From NCBI GenBank assembly GCA_947175655.1, contig CAMWNQ010000002.1, positions 1-40,330 of the forward strand: a stretch of DNA of 40,330 bases, given 5' to 3'. The notes under the pieces were generated by a model that was not told the DNA's origin, made no database searches, and was given only the letters and a program-made list of their open reading frames with translations. The position numbers were made by a program, and so were the translations under genes. Source of the DNA: an uncultured Clostridia bacterium (GTDB taxonomy: Bacteria > Bacillota > Clostridia > Oscillospirales > Ruminococcaceae). Of this stretch, positions 9,689 through 21,162 are shown piece by piece; position 1 is the stretch's first letter, and each line of letters begins with the position of its first letter.

Positions 9689-12461
9689 TGTTTTCTCCAG
9701 ATTTGCTATTATTTTCGCCATTATCATCAGCATCAATATTGATATTATCTGATATATTTTCGGATTGGATATTTTCTTCTGGTTTAATATCTTTCTCAGA
9801 TTCATATGATGCAGAAATTTCAGCTATCTTTTTACGTTTTTTTCTTTCCATAACTGCTATAAATATAAACAGAACAGCAGATATTGATGTAAGTGTTACA
9901 CCAAGAACAAAACCTTCTGGAATGTATTTCAATTCTATTTCGTGCTGACCTGCTTCAAGCTTTACACCACTCATAGCGTCCATAACCTTAACAAGTTCCT
10001 GTTTTTTGCCATCAACATAAACTTTCCAGCCTTTTTCATAAGGTATGGACAAATACATAATTCCGTTTTCAAGAGCATTTATATTTCCCTTTATATTTGT
10101 ATCTCCGAATTCAGTTATTTCAAAAGGTTCATCAGCAAGTTTCTGATATACACTTTCAAAAGTATCAATATTCATTGCATATACAACTACAGTTGCAACT
10201 CCATTAGCTTTTTCAGAATTCATAGTTAAATCAAGAGATACATTCTTTCCGGCTTCCATTGAACCCATAGGAAACATTACCGGATAATCAGAAACATCTA
10301 TATTTCCGTCAATAGTTTCGTTATCATTCTTTACGATTGCATTTTTAAAATTATTTGATACATATCCATATAAAACAGAATTTTCAGGAACAGTATATTC
10401 AAAGCGCATTTTGGCATTTGCTGACTCTTCTTTTTTTATATTATAATTATAACTTCCATATTGAAGCTTTGTTACATATACAGATTGATGATTTGCAACT
10501 GCTACAGGCTGAGGAATATATAAATCTTCTTCTATTCCAGTAGCATATTTGAATATGGTATTCTGATATTCAAAAGGTATATTATGATTGCTTGTATCCA
10601 TAATATCACTGCCAAGACTTAATATATCTTCATTCATCATATAACCAAGAGGGAGACTATATTTATTTTTATAAACATATGCTGAACCTGAAACACCATA
10701 ATAGTCAAGAAAAGTTGTATCAGATTTCTGCTGTCCACCCTTGCTTATAATATATTTTATACCAAGCAATGCATTTGTAGAAGGGCCTGATGTCCTGTAC
10801 ATAAATCTATTTCCAGATTCCGAACCATAAAGACCTATTTTGCTAAGGAATTTAGTTATACTCACATTCGCAGCAGATGAAAACTGTGATATTCCGTTAT
10901 ATCCATAAAGTGCACTGTCATTTAGAGTATAAGTGCTTGTTGATTCAGTACGATAAAACAAATCAGTTTCATTTTCTTCAATCATGGAAAGAAGTGCCTC
11001 TACTTTATCATAGTTTGTAGGATATGAATATGATGTTGTGTCTACAGTTTTTACTCCAAGTTTTGCATTGAAATAAGTTTCTGCACAAGTTCCGCAAAGT
11101 AAAAGAAAACTCATTATATAACAATAGATTTTCTTTAATTCAACTGATATGAACTTTGATATAATAAATATAAATAAAAATACACCAGCAATCACTATCG
11201 AATATTTGAAATTATCAGGCATATTTTTTATTATATCATTATCTTTTCTGTAATTCAGATAAAATATTACTATCGGAAATACAGGCATCATAACAAGCTG
11301 ATATATTTTAATACCGTTTTTCATAATTATATCATAAGCACGGTACGCAGATACAAGAAGTACAAATGAAAAGATAAATGCGAATCTGTATGGAATCATA
11401 TTAGTAAAATGAAAACCATGCCAGATGTAATTAAGTATATTCAGATTACAGCTTACTGTAATAAACCCCAGAATAAGAACTGAACTTATTTTTTCTCTTA
11501 TTCTTATTTTAGGTGCAAAAACAAATACTCCAAAAAGAACCACTGCCAGCATTCCACATGCAAAATTAGGTAATCCCTCTTTTGTTGATGGCGGACTGAA
11601 TGAAAGCATATTTGCAAAAATATCAGTCCAAGCTTCATAAAAAGACTTATCTTTAGGGAAAGAATTGTTTGCACTATATGTCATCTTCAAACCATAATAT
11701 GCAGGCAGTAAAATAAATCCTCCCAGAGCAATGCCTATTAAAGCAGAACGTGCAGTAATCCAAAGTTTATATAAACAGTCCTTAATGCCCTTACAATTGC
11801 ATATTACCATTACTGCAAAAGCAATTACTGAAAACAGACAGGTAAAATATCCTATATAGTAATTTGATATTAATGATAATGCAAGTGAAATAGTAAAAAG
11901 TTTCCATTTTCCCTCACGGCATATTGCTGTAATACCAGTCATAACAAGAGGAAAAAGTGCAATAGTATCAAACCACATTACATTCCAATAATATCCAAGA
12001 GTATAACTGCATAATGCAAAAAGTATGCCAAAAACAGTTATCGACAAATCCTTTCTTTTAAATGTATATCCAAGAAACAAACTGAAAAATGCACCACTGA
12101 ATCCTATTTTAGCTATAAGTATAAAAGTAAGTGCTTCACGTACACTGTCATCATTAAAAAATATGGAAATCCAGTTAAGCGGACTTGATGCATAATATGA
12201 TATAAGCGAAAGGAAGTTAGTTCCCATACCATTTTCCCATGAATACAGAAAAGAACCACCATTAAGAAGTTTTTCACGTACAACTCTAAAAAATGGATAA
12301 TACTGATGCCATAAGTCAACAACAAGTATTTGTTTATTTCCGTGTTCACCATAAAGATGTACACCATTTTTATAAAATGCAATTGTCATTATACCAGCAG
12401 AAATTATAAATGAAATCAAGGCAAAAAATAACATCTGCAATTTATCTTTTTGTTTTATCAT
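9675..12461 (-). CDS. YfhO-family polytopic membrane protein
   Basis: Multi-TM protein with YfhO-like start region (LYGEHGNKQILVVDLWHQYYPFFRV) and C-terminal ectodomain (ISIPYEKGWKVYVDGKKQELVKVMDAMSGVKLEAGQHEIELKYIPEGF). AAGGAG RBS supports a start at 12461. Confidence 0.88.
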   Translation of the reverse strand: MIKQKDKLQMLFFALISFIISAGIMTIAFYKNGVHLYGEHGNKQILVVDLWHQYYPFFRVVREKLLNGGSFLYSWENGMGTNFLSLISYYASSPLNWISIFFNDDSVREALTFILIAKIGFSGAFFSLFLGYTFKRKDLSITVFGILFALCSYTLGYYWNVMWFDTIALFPLVMTGITAICREGKWKLFTISLALSLISNYYIGYFTCLFSVIAFAVMVICNCKGIKDCLYKLWITARSALIGIALGGFILLPAYYGLKMTYSANNSFPKDKSFYEAWTDIFANMLSFSPPSTKEGLPNFACGMLAVVLFGVFVFAPKIRIREKISSVLILGFITVSCNLNILNYIWHGFHFTNMIPYRFAFIFSFVLLVSAYRAYDIIMKNGIKIYQLVMMPVFPIVIFYLNYRKDNDIIKNMPDNFKYSIVIAGVFLFIFIISKFISVELKKIYCYIMSFLLLCGTCAETYFNAKLGVKTVDTTSYSYPTNYDKVEALLSMIEENETDLFYRTESTSTYTLNDSALYGYNGISQFSSAANVSITKFLSKIGLYGSESGNRFMYRTSGPSTNALLGIKYIISKGGQQKSDTTFLDYYGVSGSAYVYKNKYSLPLGYMMNEDILSLGSDIMDTSNHNIPFEYQNTIFKYATGIEEDLYIPQPVAVANHQSVYVTKLQYGSYNYNIKKEESANAKMRFEYTVPENSVLYGYVSNNFKNAIVKNDNETIDGNIDVSDYPVMFPMGSMEAGKNVSLDLTMNSEKANGVATVVVYAMNIDTFESVYQKLADEPFEITEFGDTNIKGNINALENGIMYLSIPYEKGWKVYVDGKKQELVKVMDAMSGVKLEAGQHEIELKYIPEGFVLGVTLTSISAVLFIFIAVMERKKRKKIAEISASYESEKDIKPEENIQSENISDNINIDADDNGENNSKSGENNEES

Positions 12462-12532
12462 TCTGCCACTCCTTTTCAAATTCAATAATTTTATATATTA
12501 TCAATATTTATAGCCTTACTGAAAAAACAGGC

Positions 12533-13339
12533 TTATTTTATTATATGATTGATTATTATTACGGCAATAAAAAATAAAACCGTAAAAAAAAGTGCAATAT
12601 AATCCGAAATTCCGGATTTCATCTGTCTTAGTCTTGTACGTCCGTCACCGCCGTTATAACAACGACATTCCATAGCTGTTGCAAGTTCCTCTGCTCTTCT
12701 GAAAGAAGATATGAGCAAAGGAATAAGTATCGGAATCAGACCTTTAGTCTTTGCTATCAGATTTCCTGAATCAAGTTCCGCACCTCTTGCTTTCTGAGCC
12801 GATATTATTTTATCGGTTTCTTCTATCAGGGTCGGAATAAATCTCAGGGCTATTGACATAATCATTGCAAGTTCATGAACCGGAAATTTTATTTTTTTCA
12901 ATGGATTAAGAAGTCTTTCAATAGCATCAGTAAGCACAATAGGAGAAGTGGTATATGTGAGTACAGAAGTGCCAATAAGAAGAAGCACTATTCTTACAAT
13001 CATAAATATACTTGTATCAACTCCTGATGATGTTATTTTAATAAATTTCCATTGAAAATAAATATCTCCGTCCTTTATAAAAAATATATTCAGAAGTGCC
13101 GTAAAAATTAAAAACGGAAATATCGGCTTTATGCTTTTAATATAGAGCTTAAACGATATTTTTGTCATAACAACTGATATCAAAGTATATAAAGTACCTA
13201 TTCCAAGACAAATCAGAGAATCACCAGAAAAAAGCATTATCATATATACTATCATAATTACTATTTTAAATCTTGGGTCAAGACGGTGTATTATACTATC
13301 TGACGGAAAATACTGTCCCAAAGTAATATCTTTAATCAA
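12533..13339 (-). CDS. ecfT: ECF transporter T component
   Basis: Polytopic protein with coupling-helix motifs AQKARGAELDSG and AMECRCYNGGDGRTRL, typical of EcfT. Confidence 0.93.
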   Translation of the reverse strand: MIKDITLGQYFPSDSIIHRLDPRFKIVIMIVYMIMLFSGDSLICLGIGTLYTLISVVMTKISFKLYIKSIKPIFPFLIFTALLNIFFIKDGDIYFQWKFIKITSSGVDTSIFMIVRIVLLLIGTSVLTYTTSPIVLTDAIERLLNPLKKIKFPVHELAMIMSIALRFIPTLIEETDKIISAQKARGAELDSGNLIAKTKGLIPILIPLLISSFRRAEELATAMECRCYNGGDGRTRLRQMKSGISDYIALFFTVLFFIAVIIINHIIK

Positions 13340-14203
13340 CTATATTCTTCCTTCCTTTTTAAGCATATCCAAAATAACTTCTCTGGCACGTTCCACAGTG
13401 TATATCTCTTTACCGAAAGATATTCCGTGACTTCTGAGTTTATTAAATACCCTTGTAATCTGAGGAACATCAAGACCTATTTTTTCTATCTCCTCAGAAC
13501 GCCTGAAGACATTTTCAACCGTATCATAACAAAACAGCTCTGATTTATTCATTACAAGAATTTTTTCTGCATATTTCGCAGTATCTTCCATACTATGCGA
13601 AACTATCATAACTGTACTTCCTGTTTTCTTATGATAATTTTTAATTATATCAAGAATTATGTCACGTCCGTGAGGGTCAAGACCGGCAGAAGGCTCATCA
13701 AGTATTAAAATTTCCGGATTCATAGCCATAACACCAGCAATTGCAACACGTCTTTTCTGACCACCGGAAAGTTCAAATGGAGAACGCTTCATAAAGTTTT
13801 CGGGAATTTCAAGAAGTTTTGCAGTATCATAAACTCTCTCTTTTATTTCCTTTTCAGAAAGTCCCATGTTTTTAGGACCAAATGCTATATCTTTAAAAAC
13901 ATTTTCTTCAAAAAGTTGATATTCCGGATATTGAAAAACAAGTCCGACCTTAAATCTTACCTGACGTATATTCTCTTTATTTGACCATATATCATTGCCA
14001 TCAATAAATATTTTTCCTGAAGTAGGCTGAAGAAGTCCGTTAAAATGCTGTATAAGAGTTGATTTTCCTGAACCAGTATGCCCTATTATGCCTACAAATT
14101 CACCCTTTTCTATTTCAATATTTATTTTATTTACTGCTATTTTCTCAAAAGGTGTACCCTGACTATAAACATAAGTAAGATTTTCAGTTTTAAGTATAGA
14201 CAA
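13340..14203 (-). CDS. ecfA2: ECF transporter ATPase EcfA2
   Basis: GHTGSGKSTLIQHFNGLL, LSGGQKRRVAIAGVMAM, LILDEPSAGLDPHGR. Confidence 0.92.
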   Translation of the reverse strand: MSILKTENLTYVYSQGTPFEKIAVNKINIEIEKGEFVGIIGHTGSGKSTLIQHFNGLLQPTSGKIFIDGNDIWSNKENIRQVRFKVGLVFQYPEYQLFEENVFKDIAFGPKNMGLSEKEIKERVYDTAKLLEIPENFMKRSPFELSGGQKRRVAIAGVMAMNPEILILDEPSAGLDPHGRDIILDIIKNYHKKTGSTVMIVSHSMEDTAKYAEKILVMNKSELFCYDTVENVFRRSEEIEKIGLDVPQITRVFNKLRSHGISFGKEIYTVERAREVILDMLKKEGRI

Positions 14204-14220
14204 TTGATTTCACTTCCTGT

Positions 14221-15108
14221 TTATTTTAATAACCGCTCAATGGCATTAATACATTGTTCTTCTGTTATAATATGGCTGTCCAAACCGAGACCCTCTTTAT
14301 TTAAAAGATATATAAGTTCAGTGGTCTGTGGAATATCTAGACCTATTTTTCTGATTTCCTCTACATTGGAAAAAACATTTTCAGGAGTATCATCAAAAAC
14401 AATTCTGCCATTATCCATAACTACTACTCTTCCGCATTCAACTGCTTCATTCATATAGTGAGTTATAAGAACTATTGTTATGCCACATTCCTTGTTGAGA
14501 GTTTTTATAGTTTTCATAACCTCTCGTCTTCCCTGAGGGTCAAGCATAGCAGTAGGTTCATCCAAGATGATACATTCTGGACGCATTGCAATAATTCCTG
14601 CAATTGCAACACGTTGTTTCTGACCACCGGAAAGCTGATTTGGAGAATGAAATCTATAATCATACATTCCAACAGCTTTAAGTGCATCATCAACTCTTTT
14701 TCTCATTTCTTCATACGGAACTCCCATATTTTCAAGAGCAAATGCAACATCTTCTTCAACAATTGATGCAACAATCTGATTATCAGGATTCTGAAAAACC
14801 ATACCAGCACATTTTCTTATGTTAAACAAATTATCATCATCAGCCGTATCTATATTATTAATATAAACCTTTCCAGAACACGGTAATAATATAGCATTCA
14901 GATGCTTTGCAAATGTTGATTTTCCCGAACCATTATGACCAAGTACAGCAACAAATTCGCCTTTTTTTATCTCAATATTTATATCTTTAAGAACTTCATT
15001 GATAATCGGTTTTTCTTCACTGCCATTCTGATAATTGAATTTTAAATTTTCTGTTTTTATTATATTTTCCATAATTTTTATTTCTGCCATATAGCCGTTG
15101 AACCACAA
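14221..15108 (-). CDS. ecfA1: ECF transporter ATPase EcfA1
   Basis: [50 protein letters not shown]. The true start may be internal (15072, [10 protein letters not shown]). Confidence 0.92.
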   Translation of the reverse strand: MWFNGYMAEIKIMENIIKTENLKFNYQNGSEEKPIINEVLKDINIEIKKGEFVAVLGHNGSGKSTFAKHLNAILLPCSGKVYINNIDTADDDNLFNIRKCAGMVFQNPDNQIVASIVEEDVAFALENMGVPYEEMRKRVDDALKAVGMYDYRFHSPNQLSGGQKQRVAIAGIIAMRPECIILDEPTAMLDPQGRREVMKTIKTLNKECGITIVLITHYMNEAVECGRVVVMDNGRIVFDDTPENVFSNVEEIRKIGLDIPQTTELIYLLNKEGLGLDSHIITEEQCINAIERLLK

Positions 15109-15947
15109 GGCAAAACCATACCGCTTGATTCAACTGGTAATCCTATTTCATCAAACGAAACATTTCCTCCGAATTTATCTTTAAGAACTGAACCAAGAAT
15201 ATAACCCATTACTGATGGGGAAAGTCCTGTTGTATAACTGTTTATTAGGAAAAACAACGGATTGTCAGTTAATACTCCGGCACAGAGCTTTACAAGGTCA
15301 TATATATTATTTTCAAGTTTCCAGACTTCACCTGAAGGTCCTCTTCCATAACTTGGAGGATCCATAATTATAGCATCATATCTTCTGCCTCTTCTGATTT
15401 CCCTAGCAATAAATTTTTCACAGTCATCAACAATCCAGCGTATAGGTTTTTCTGATAATCCGGATATCTGTGCATTGTCCCTTGCCCACTGAACCATACC
15501 TTTTGAAGCATCAACATGACATACTGATGCTCCGGCTGATGCACATGCAAGTGTTGCACCTCCGGTATATGCAAAAAGATTCAGGACATTAATTTCACGT
15601 CCTGCATTTTGTATTTTATCCATCATAAAATCCCAGTTGACAGCCTGTTCAGGAAACAATCCGGTATGTTTGAAACCAGTAGGACGGATATTAAAAGCCA
15701 ATCCTCTGTAATATACATTCCAAGATGCAGGAATTTTTTTTCTGAACTCCCACTGTCCGCCACCTGATGAAGAACGGTGATAATGACCGTCAGCGTTTTC
15801 CCACAAAAGAGATTTTTTAGGAGTTTTCCATATTATCTGAGGGTCAGGGCGTACAAGAGATACGCCCGCCCATCTTTCCAGTTTTTCACCGTCAGATGTA
15901 TCTATAATTTTATAATCTTTCCAGTTTTCCGATATTCTCAAAATCAA
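15078..15947 (-). CDS. Class I SAM-dependent rRNA methyltransferase (RlmI/PF10672-like)
   Basis: [39 protein letters not shown] and [16 protein letters not shown] motifs. Confidence 0.85.
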   Translation of the reverse strand: MILRISENWKDYKIIDTSDGEKLERWAGVSLVRPDPQIIWKTPKKSLLWENADGHYHRSSSGGGQWEFRKKIPASWNVYYRGLAFNIRPTGFKHTGLFPEQAVNWDFMMDKIQNAGREINVLNLFAYTGGATLACASAGASVCHVDASKGMVQWARDNAQISGLSEKPIRWIVDDCEKFIAREIRRGRRYDAIIMDPPSYGRGPSGEVWKLENNIYDLVKLCAGVLTDNPLFFLINSYTTGLSPSVMGYILGSVLKDKFGGNVSFDEIGLPVESSGMVLPCGSTAIWQK

Positions 15948-15977
15948 AACCTGCCTTAAATAAATAATAATTAATAA

Positions 15978-16823
15978 TCAATAACACTGCAAGGAAAAAT
16001 ATACATTGCTGAAATCACGTTTTTTCAAATCTTCTTTTCTGATATAAAAATATATTCTTCCTGAATCTCCAAATATAAGCTCATAATTACCATAGTCGAT
16101 ACTATCCATCTCAAAAAGCAGAATCCATTCACTTGAACAACGTTCTATGTCCTTTTCTTCTTCTTCTGAAAATTCAGGGGGTTCACTGTATAAATTATAT
16201 CCCCTTGATACTGCTTCACATTCAAAAAGCATAGTATCCTGTATTATATCGGCATATCCAAGAATTTTCGCCCATAAAGTATCCTGCATTTCGTATCTGT
16301 CGTCACAGTAATCCTCATCCTCATAATTATCATCATTCAAATTCTCAGGAAGTTCACATAAATCAGGAACATCAGTAAAATTATCAATTTGAACAGCAAT
16401 TTCAGGGAGTATGCATTCTGAATCATATTTTTTCAAATCTTCGGGCAGTTCAGTATTTTTAAGTTTGGACAAATCACCGTCATAATAAAATACCTTTGAA
16501 CAGTTTCTTGATTCTGGAGAAGATCCCCATTCCATACTCATAAGCTCATAGAAAAAGTAAAGCATACCACTTTCCGGCAAAAGATTTTCTTCATCATATG
16601 GTTTTATTTCAGCAAAATTTATCTGTGCCATAAATGAAAGTGGTCTGTTTGCATTAATACCTTTATAATCTTCGCTTTCATAATAAGGCCATTCAAAATC
16701 AGCAGGCAAATCAGGTTTACCGCCTATTTTAGTACAGCAAAATTCAGTATTTTTCTCTGTCATTGTCAGAGATACTGCATTCTTGCCATACTTCTTTTTT
16801 ATTTCATCAAGATTATAACTCAT
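15978..16823 (-). CDS. DUF1963 (YwqG-like) protein
   Basis: KIGGKPDLPADFEWPYYESEDYKGINANRPLSFMAQINFAEI...GMLYFFYE matches the DUF1963 pattern. Confidence 0.8.
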   Translation of the reverse strand: MSYNLDEIKKKYGKNAVSLTMTEKNTEFCCTKIGGKPDLPADFEWPYYESEDYKGINANRPLSFMAQINFAEIKPYDEENLLPESGMLYFFYELMSMEWGSSPESRNCSKVFYYDGDLSKLKNTELPEDLKKYDSECILPEIAVQIDNFTDVPDLCELPENLNDDNYEDEDYCDDRYEMQDTLWAKILGYADIIQDTMLFECEAVSRGYNLYSEPPEFSEEEEKDIERCSSEWILLFEMDSIDYGNYELIFGDSGRIYFYIRKEDLKKRDFSNVYFSLQCY

Positions 16824-18172
16824 TATTTCAAATGCTCCTTTATTTTATCAGCGATTTCATTAGCTATAACAGTTATATTGTCGATATTTTCACCTTCAAT
16901 CATAACTCTTACAAGAGGTTCTGTGCCACTTTCACGCACAAGAATTCTACCGCTTTCCCCAAGTAAATTTTCATTTTTTTCAATAACGGATTTTACATCA
17001 CTATAATTTTTCCATTCAGCCTTTACTTTAGGAGTAACCTTAACATTTACCATAACTTGTGGGAAAGATGTCATAACATCTGCAAGTTCGCTCATTTTCT
17101 TTCCAGAATTTCTTAATATTTCAAGTACCTTTACGCCTGAAAGCTGACCGTCACCAGTAGTGGCATCATCAAGGAATATAATATGACCACTCTGTTCACC
17201 TCCTATATTGTAATCGCCTTCAAGCATCTTTTCAAGAACATATCTGTCGCCAACATTTGCAGTGATTATATTTATATCATTTTCCTTGGCAAACTTTGAA
17301 AATCCTATATTAGTCATAACAGTAACAACTGCTGAATTATTCTTAAGCTTTCCCTGCTCCTTATATGCCTTTGAACATATTGCAATAAGCTTATCACCGT
17401 CAACAAGTTCACCGTTTTCATCTACAGCAAGGCATCTGTCAGCATCTCCGTCAAAAGCAAGACCAATATCTGCACCCGTTTCCCTTACATAGTTTTGAAG
17501 TCCGCTGATATAAGTAGAACCGCAGTTTTTATTTATGTTAGTACCATCTGGCTGACAGTTAATATAGATACAATCAGCATCAATTCCGCCGAATATCTTC
17601 TTTGCAGTTGAAGATGATGAACCGTTTGCACAGTCAACCACAACTTTAATTCCCTTAAAACTTCCTTTTACAGTTGATTTGATATGTTCTATGTATTCTT
17701 CGGCATCATTTTCACAATGAAAAATTCTGCCTATATCCGTATGTGATTTCAATTCTATTTCTTCAGGATTATCCAAAATAAGACGTTCAATTTCTGCTTC
17801 CGTATCATCTGAAAGCTTATAACCTGTAGATGAAAAAAGTTTTATACCATTATATTCAACACTGTTATGAGATGCAGAAATCATTACACCTGCATCAGCC
17901 TTTTTCTCTTTTACAAGAAAAGATACTGCCGGAGTAGGTACAACACCCAATATTTTAGCATCAGCACCAACAGAGCATATTCCCGCACACAATGCAGATT
18001 CAAGTACATCCGATGAAATTCTTGTATCTTTTCCTATCAATATTACTGGCTTATGATTTGTAGTTTTACTTAATACAAGTGCTGCCGCACGTCCTATCTG
18101 CATAGCTAATTCACAGGTAAGTTCTGTTATTGCTATTCCTCTAGCACCGTCTGTTCCAAAAAGTCTGCCCAT
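16823..18172 (-). CDS. glmM: Phosphoglucosamine mutase
   Basis: MGRLFGTDGARGIA, GVMISASHNSVEYNGIKLF, AFDGDADRCLAVDENGELVDGD, VRESGTEPLVRVMIE. Confidence 0.96.
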   Translation of the reverse strand: MGRLFGTDGARGIAITELTCELAMQIGRAAALVLSKTTNHKPVILIGKDTRISSDVLESALCAGICSVGADAKILGVVPTPAVSFLVKEKKADAGVMISASHNSVEYNGIKLFSSTGYKLSDDTEAEIERLILDNPEEIELKSHTDIGRIFHCENDAEEYIEHIKSTVKGSFKGIKVVVDCANGSSSSTAKKIFGGIDADCIYINCQPDGTNINKNCGSTYISGLQNYVRETGADIGLAFDGDADRCLAVDENGELVDGDKLIAICSKAYKEQGKLKNNSAVVTVMTNIGFSKFAKENDINIITANVGDRYVLEKMLEGDYNIGGEQSGHIIFLDDATTGDGQLSGVKVLEILRNSGKKMSELADVMTSFPQVMVNVKVTPKVKAEWKNYSDVKSVIEKNENLLGESGRILVRESGTEPLVRVMIEGENIDNITVIANEIADKIKEHLK

Positions 18173-18205
18173 TATAAAAAATCTCCTTTATAAAAATATA
18201 TGATA

Positions 18206-19264
18206 TCAAATTTTTGACTGTCCACTGTTTCCCGAATTATTATTATCAGGTACTGCAAAGCCAAGATGTTTGTAAGCAAGATTTGTAGCACATCTTCCCC
18301 TTGGAGTTCTTCCGAGGAATCCTAACTGCATAAGAAAAGGTTCACAGACATCTTCAAGTGTCACAGATTCTTCTCCCAATGCAGAAGCAAGTGTTTCCAA
18401 TCCTACTGGGCCACCATTATACCCTTTAATAATCATTTCAAGTACACGTCTGTCAAGGCTATCAAGTCCCAGCTTATCTATTTCAAGACGACTTAAAGCT
18501 ATAGAGGCTATTTCCTGATTTATTTCACCATTACCCATAACATCAGCAAAATCCCTTACTCTTTTAAGAAGTCTGTTTGCAATACGTGGTGTACCTCTTG
18601 CACGACCTGCAATTTCCCTTGCACCGTCTGCTGTACAAGGTATTCCTAAAATCATTGCACTTCTTCTTATAATATCGGTAAGTTGTTCAGGAGAATACAG
18701 TTCAAGACGTTGTATAACTCCGAATCTGTCTCTTAAAGGTGATGAAAGCTGACCGGCTCTTGTTGTAGCACCAATAAGAGTAAAGGGACGCAAATCCATT
18801 CTTATTGAACGTGCTGAAGGACCTTTGCCAAGAATAATATCAATGACCCTGTCTTCAAGTGCAGGATAGAGTATTTCTTCAACAGCTCTTGAAAGTCTGT
18901 GAATTTCATCTATAAATAATACATCATTATCATTCAAACTGGTAAGGAGGGATGCCAAATCCCCTGGTTTTTCAATTGCAGGCCCTGTTGTTATTCTGAG
19001 ATTAACGCCCATTTCGTGAGCAATTATTGCTGAAAGCGTTGTTTTTCCAAGTCCCGGAGGACCATATAAAAGAACGTGGTCAAGAGGTTCATTTCTTCTT
19101 CTTGCAGCCTCTATATATATAGCAAGATTTTCTTTTACTTTATTCTGACCTATATATTCATTAAGAGTCTGTGGACGTAGACTTATTTCAATATCGGCAT
19201 CTTCAGATGTATTTTCAGAAGATACTATTCTTGGAGCAAACTGCATATCATCTGTTTCAATCAA
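18206..19264 (-). CDS. ruvB: Holliday junction branch migration helicase RuvB
   Basis: [70 protein letters not shown]. Confidence 0.97.
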   Translation of the reverse strand: MIETDDMQFAPRIVSSENTSEDADIEISLRPQTLNEYIGQNKVKENLAIYIEAARRRNEPLDHVLLYGPPGLGKTTLSAIIAHEMGVNLRITTGPAIEKPGDLASLLTSLNDNDVLFIDEIHRLSRAVEEILYPALEDRVIDIILGKGPSARSIRMDLRPFTLIGATTRAGQLSSPLRDRFGVIQRLELYSPEQLTDIIRRSAMILGIPCTADGAREIAGRARGTPRIANRLLKRVRDFADVMGNGEINQEIASIALSRLEIDKLGLDSLDRRVLEMIIKGYNGGPVGLETLASALGEESVTLEDVCEPFLMQLGFLGRTPRGRCATNLAYKHLGFAVPDNNNSGNSGQSKI

Positions 19265-19305
19265 AAGGATTCTCCTCCTTTATATTAAATCTTTATTTCA
19301 GATTA

Positions 19306-20037
19306 TTATTTTTCAAAATATCGTTTTTTGCGTATATAGAAAGGTTCAAATTTCTCAACAGCCTTTTTAGCTATCTTCTGTTCATAACTCAAAAAACAAA
19401 GATGCTCATTGCTTTTAACGGATTTTGAAAGACACTTTGAAAGAGGAACAAAAAGTTTTCTTGTACTTCCAATCATATCAATTATAAGAAGTATCTGAGG
19501 TCTTTCACTGCCCTTCATCATTTCCATTATGTAGGCTCTGTCAACATTCGGCTGTTTTGCAAGAAATTTAGATGCAGCTCTTGTGATATGGTCAACATTA
19601 TGACTCGGAGGACGATAAGAAATAGTATCTGCTTCATTATATGATATTGCCTTTATTTTAAGATGCTGGGCAATCATAAGAATACTTTTTATTTCCTGTG
19701 ATGAAAATTCCTTTCCATATGAGTTAGGATTAAGAACTGCTGATACGGATTGTATAAGGTCAAAAAATCTCAGGCAATTCATTTTATAACATTCAACATA
19801 TCTTTTTGCAAACTGCTGTAATGCTCTGAAACTTGTAAAAAAAGGTATAAACATTTCTCCGTCAGGATTATGGGTAGTAATTAATTCAAGCTGTATTCCG
19901 TCATCTTCTTTGCCTCTTTCCTGTTTAACCGGATATCTGCATATTACATATATATCACTTTTTATAAGAGTCTGTAAGAAGACTGCACGCTTAGAAGGGT
20001 CAGTAATAGCCTGTTTAAGTAATTCGTCTAAATTCAT
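19306..20037 (-). CDS. SseB-family-like protein
   Basis: N-terminal LLKQAITDPSKRAVFLQTLIKSDIYV, IPFFTSFRALQQFA, and a C-terminal SseB_C-like region. Confidence 0.65.
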   Translation of the reverse strand: MNLDELLKQAITDPSKRAVFLQTLIKSDIYVICRYPVKQERGKEDDGIQLELITTHNPDGEMFIPFFTSFRALQQFAKRYVECYKMNCLRFFDLIQSVSAVLNPNSYGKEFSSQEIKSILMIAQHLKIKAISYNEADTISYRPPSHNVDHITRAASKFLAKQPNVDRAYIMEMMKGSERPQILLIIDMIGSTRKLFVPLSKCLSKSVKSNEHLCFLSYEQKIAKKAVEKFEPFYIRKKRYFEK

Positions 20038-20165
20038 AAAAACAACCTCTCTTTCACTAATTTTAAAACATCATTATTTATATCCTAATTCACTTTCGTG
20101 TTCCCGATGTATAATCTCATTTATAATGTAAGTGTTTATTCGACCGTGTTTCTTGTTAGTTGCAC

Positions 20166-21062
20166 TTACGCTTTTGTACTCTCAAATTTCCCAAAAGTTA
20201 CTCCTTGTTCAGTAGTCCATTCAATATTTCCATTTGATGAACGTCCTAAAACAAAACATGCTGCTCCAGATGGTGTTTTAAATGGCACATTCTTTAGAAG
20301 TGTCATATGTTCATCAATGATCCCTTTATATTTTTCTCTTGCGTTTAATGCACTATCAGGACAAGATGGCACTAAATCTCTACTAATAATACTTCCAGAT
20401 AAAATGATAAATCCATCTGCTGTCTGCACAGCACGTGCATTAGCTCCTCGTTTTTTAATGTAAAACACGATATTTGCCGATGATGCCGAATCTTTTTTAC
20501 TGCCATCATCTATGCTTGATTCTGTAGCTATAAGCGGTTCAAACACTTTATGTCCCAGCACACCCATAATAATTTTTACATACTCTATAAACTCTTCAAG
20601 TTCACTTTCTTTCTCCTCTGTAACATTACCCTGTGTTGGTTCGTTACTATTTTTTACAATATACCGATGAGCGTCCGTTGCCATTGTACAAAACCTATTT
20701 TCGAGATAACTAATCTCAGTTGGGCCAAATGAATTGTTTGAGGTTGTGAATACAACTGCTTCAGACCAGTAATCTTTGTCTGGGTTCTTTCTGTGCTCTT
20801 TCAAACGATATAAAATGCCTTCTCCATTTTTCCGAGCACCTGCTTGACCAATATAGATTACTTGCTCTGATGTTTCATCCGATACACCAAACAAAAAATA
20901 TATCCCACTTTGTTTCAAATCATTCCGCTCTTTGCATAAATCTAGATCAACTCTGGGAATACGATATGCAATACCAGTCCAATTTGCCAATGTGCATTTT
21001 ATTCTACCATTAGCTGTTCCATCCATCAGGAAGATGTTTATGTTCTTACCATGCGTAGCCAC
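20166..21062 (-). CDS. GIY-YIG nuclease family protein with C-terminal DUF4357-like region
   Basis: SGIYFLFGVSDETSEQVIYIGQAG...ILYRLKEH...YLENRF gives the GIY-YIG core; GTG start with AGGAGG RBS 7 nt upstream. Confidence 0.8.
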   Translation of the reverse strand: MATHGKNINIFLMDGTANGRIKCTLANWTGIAYRIPRVDLDLCKERNDLKQSGIYFLFGVSDETSEQVIYIGQAGARKNGEGILYRLKEHRKNPDKDYWSEAVVFTTSNNSFGPTEISYLENRFCTMATDAHRYIVKNSNEPTQGNVTEEKESELEEFIEYVKIIMGVLGHKVFEPLIATESSIDDGSKKDSASSANIVFYIKKRGANARAVQTADGFIILSGSIISRDLVPSCPDSALNAREKYKGIIDEHMTLLKNVPFKTPSGAACFVLGRSSNGNIEWTTEQGVTFGKFESTKA

Positions 21063-21132
21063 CTGCTTGCCTCCTCTACTATTTTATATAATTATATCTT
21101 CTAATGTCGTTGTTTGCAATGCGCCTTATAAA

Positions 21133-21162
21133 ATCACTATAATAACTCATTGCCTATTATAA
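21133..21162 (-). promoter_or_regulatory. Putative promoter for the GIY-YIG gene
   Basis: Minus-strand text TTTACA - 18 nt - TATAAT lies in the 142-bp gap between ruvA and the GIY-YIG gene; coordinates are approximate. Confidence 0.45.

Noticed and set aside
12113-12382. Minus-strand 89-aa alternate-frame ORF within the YfhO-like gene (also 15368-15574, 39139-39375, 27450-27647)
   Set aside because: Alternate-frame shadow ORFs of real genes.
20128-20169. gtaagtg...cacttac inverted repeat after the GIY-YIG gene
   Set aside because: Only 7-8 bp arms with a ~28-nt loop and no T-run; not convincing as a terminator or mobile-element end.
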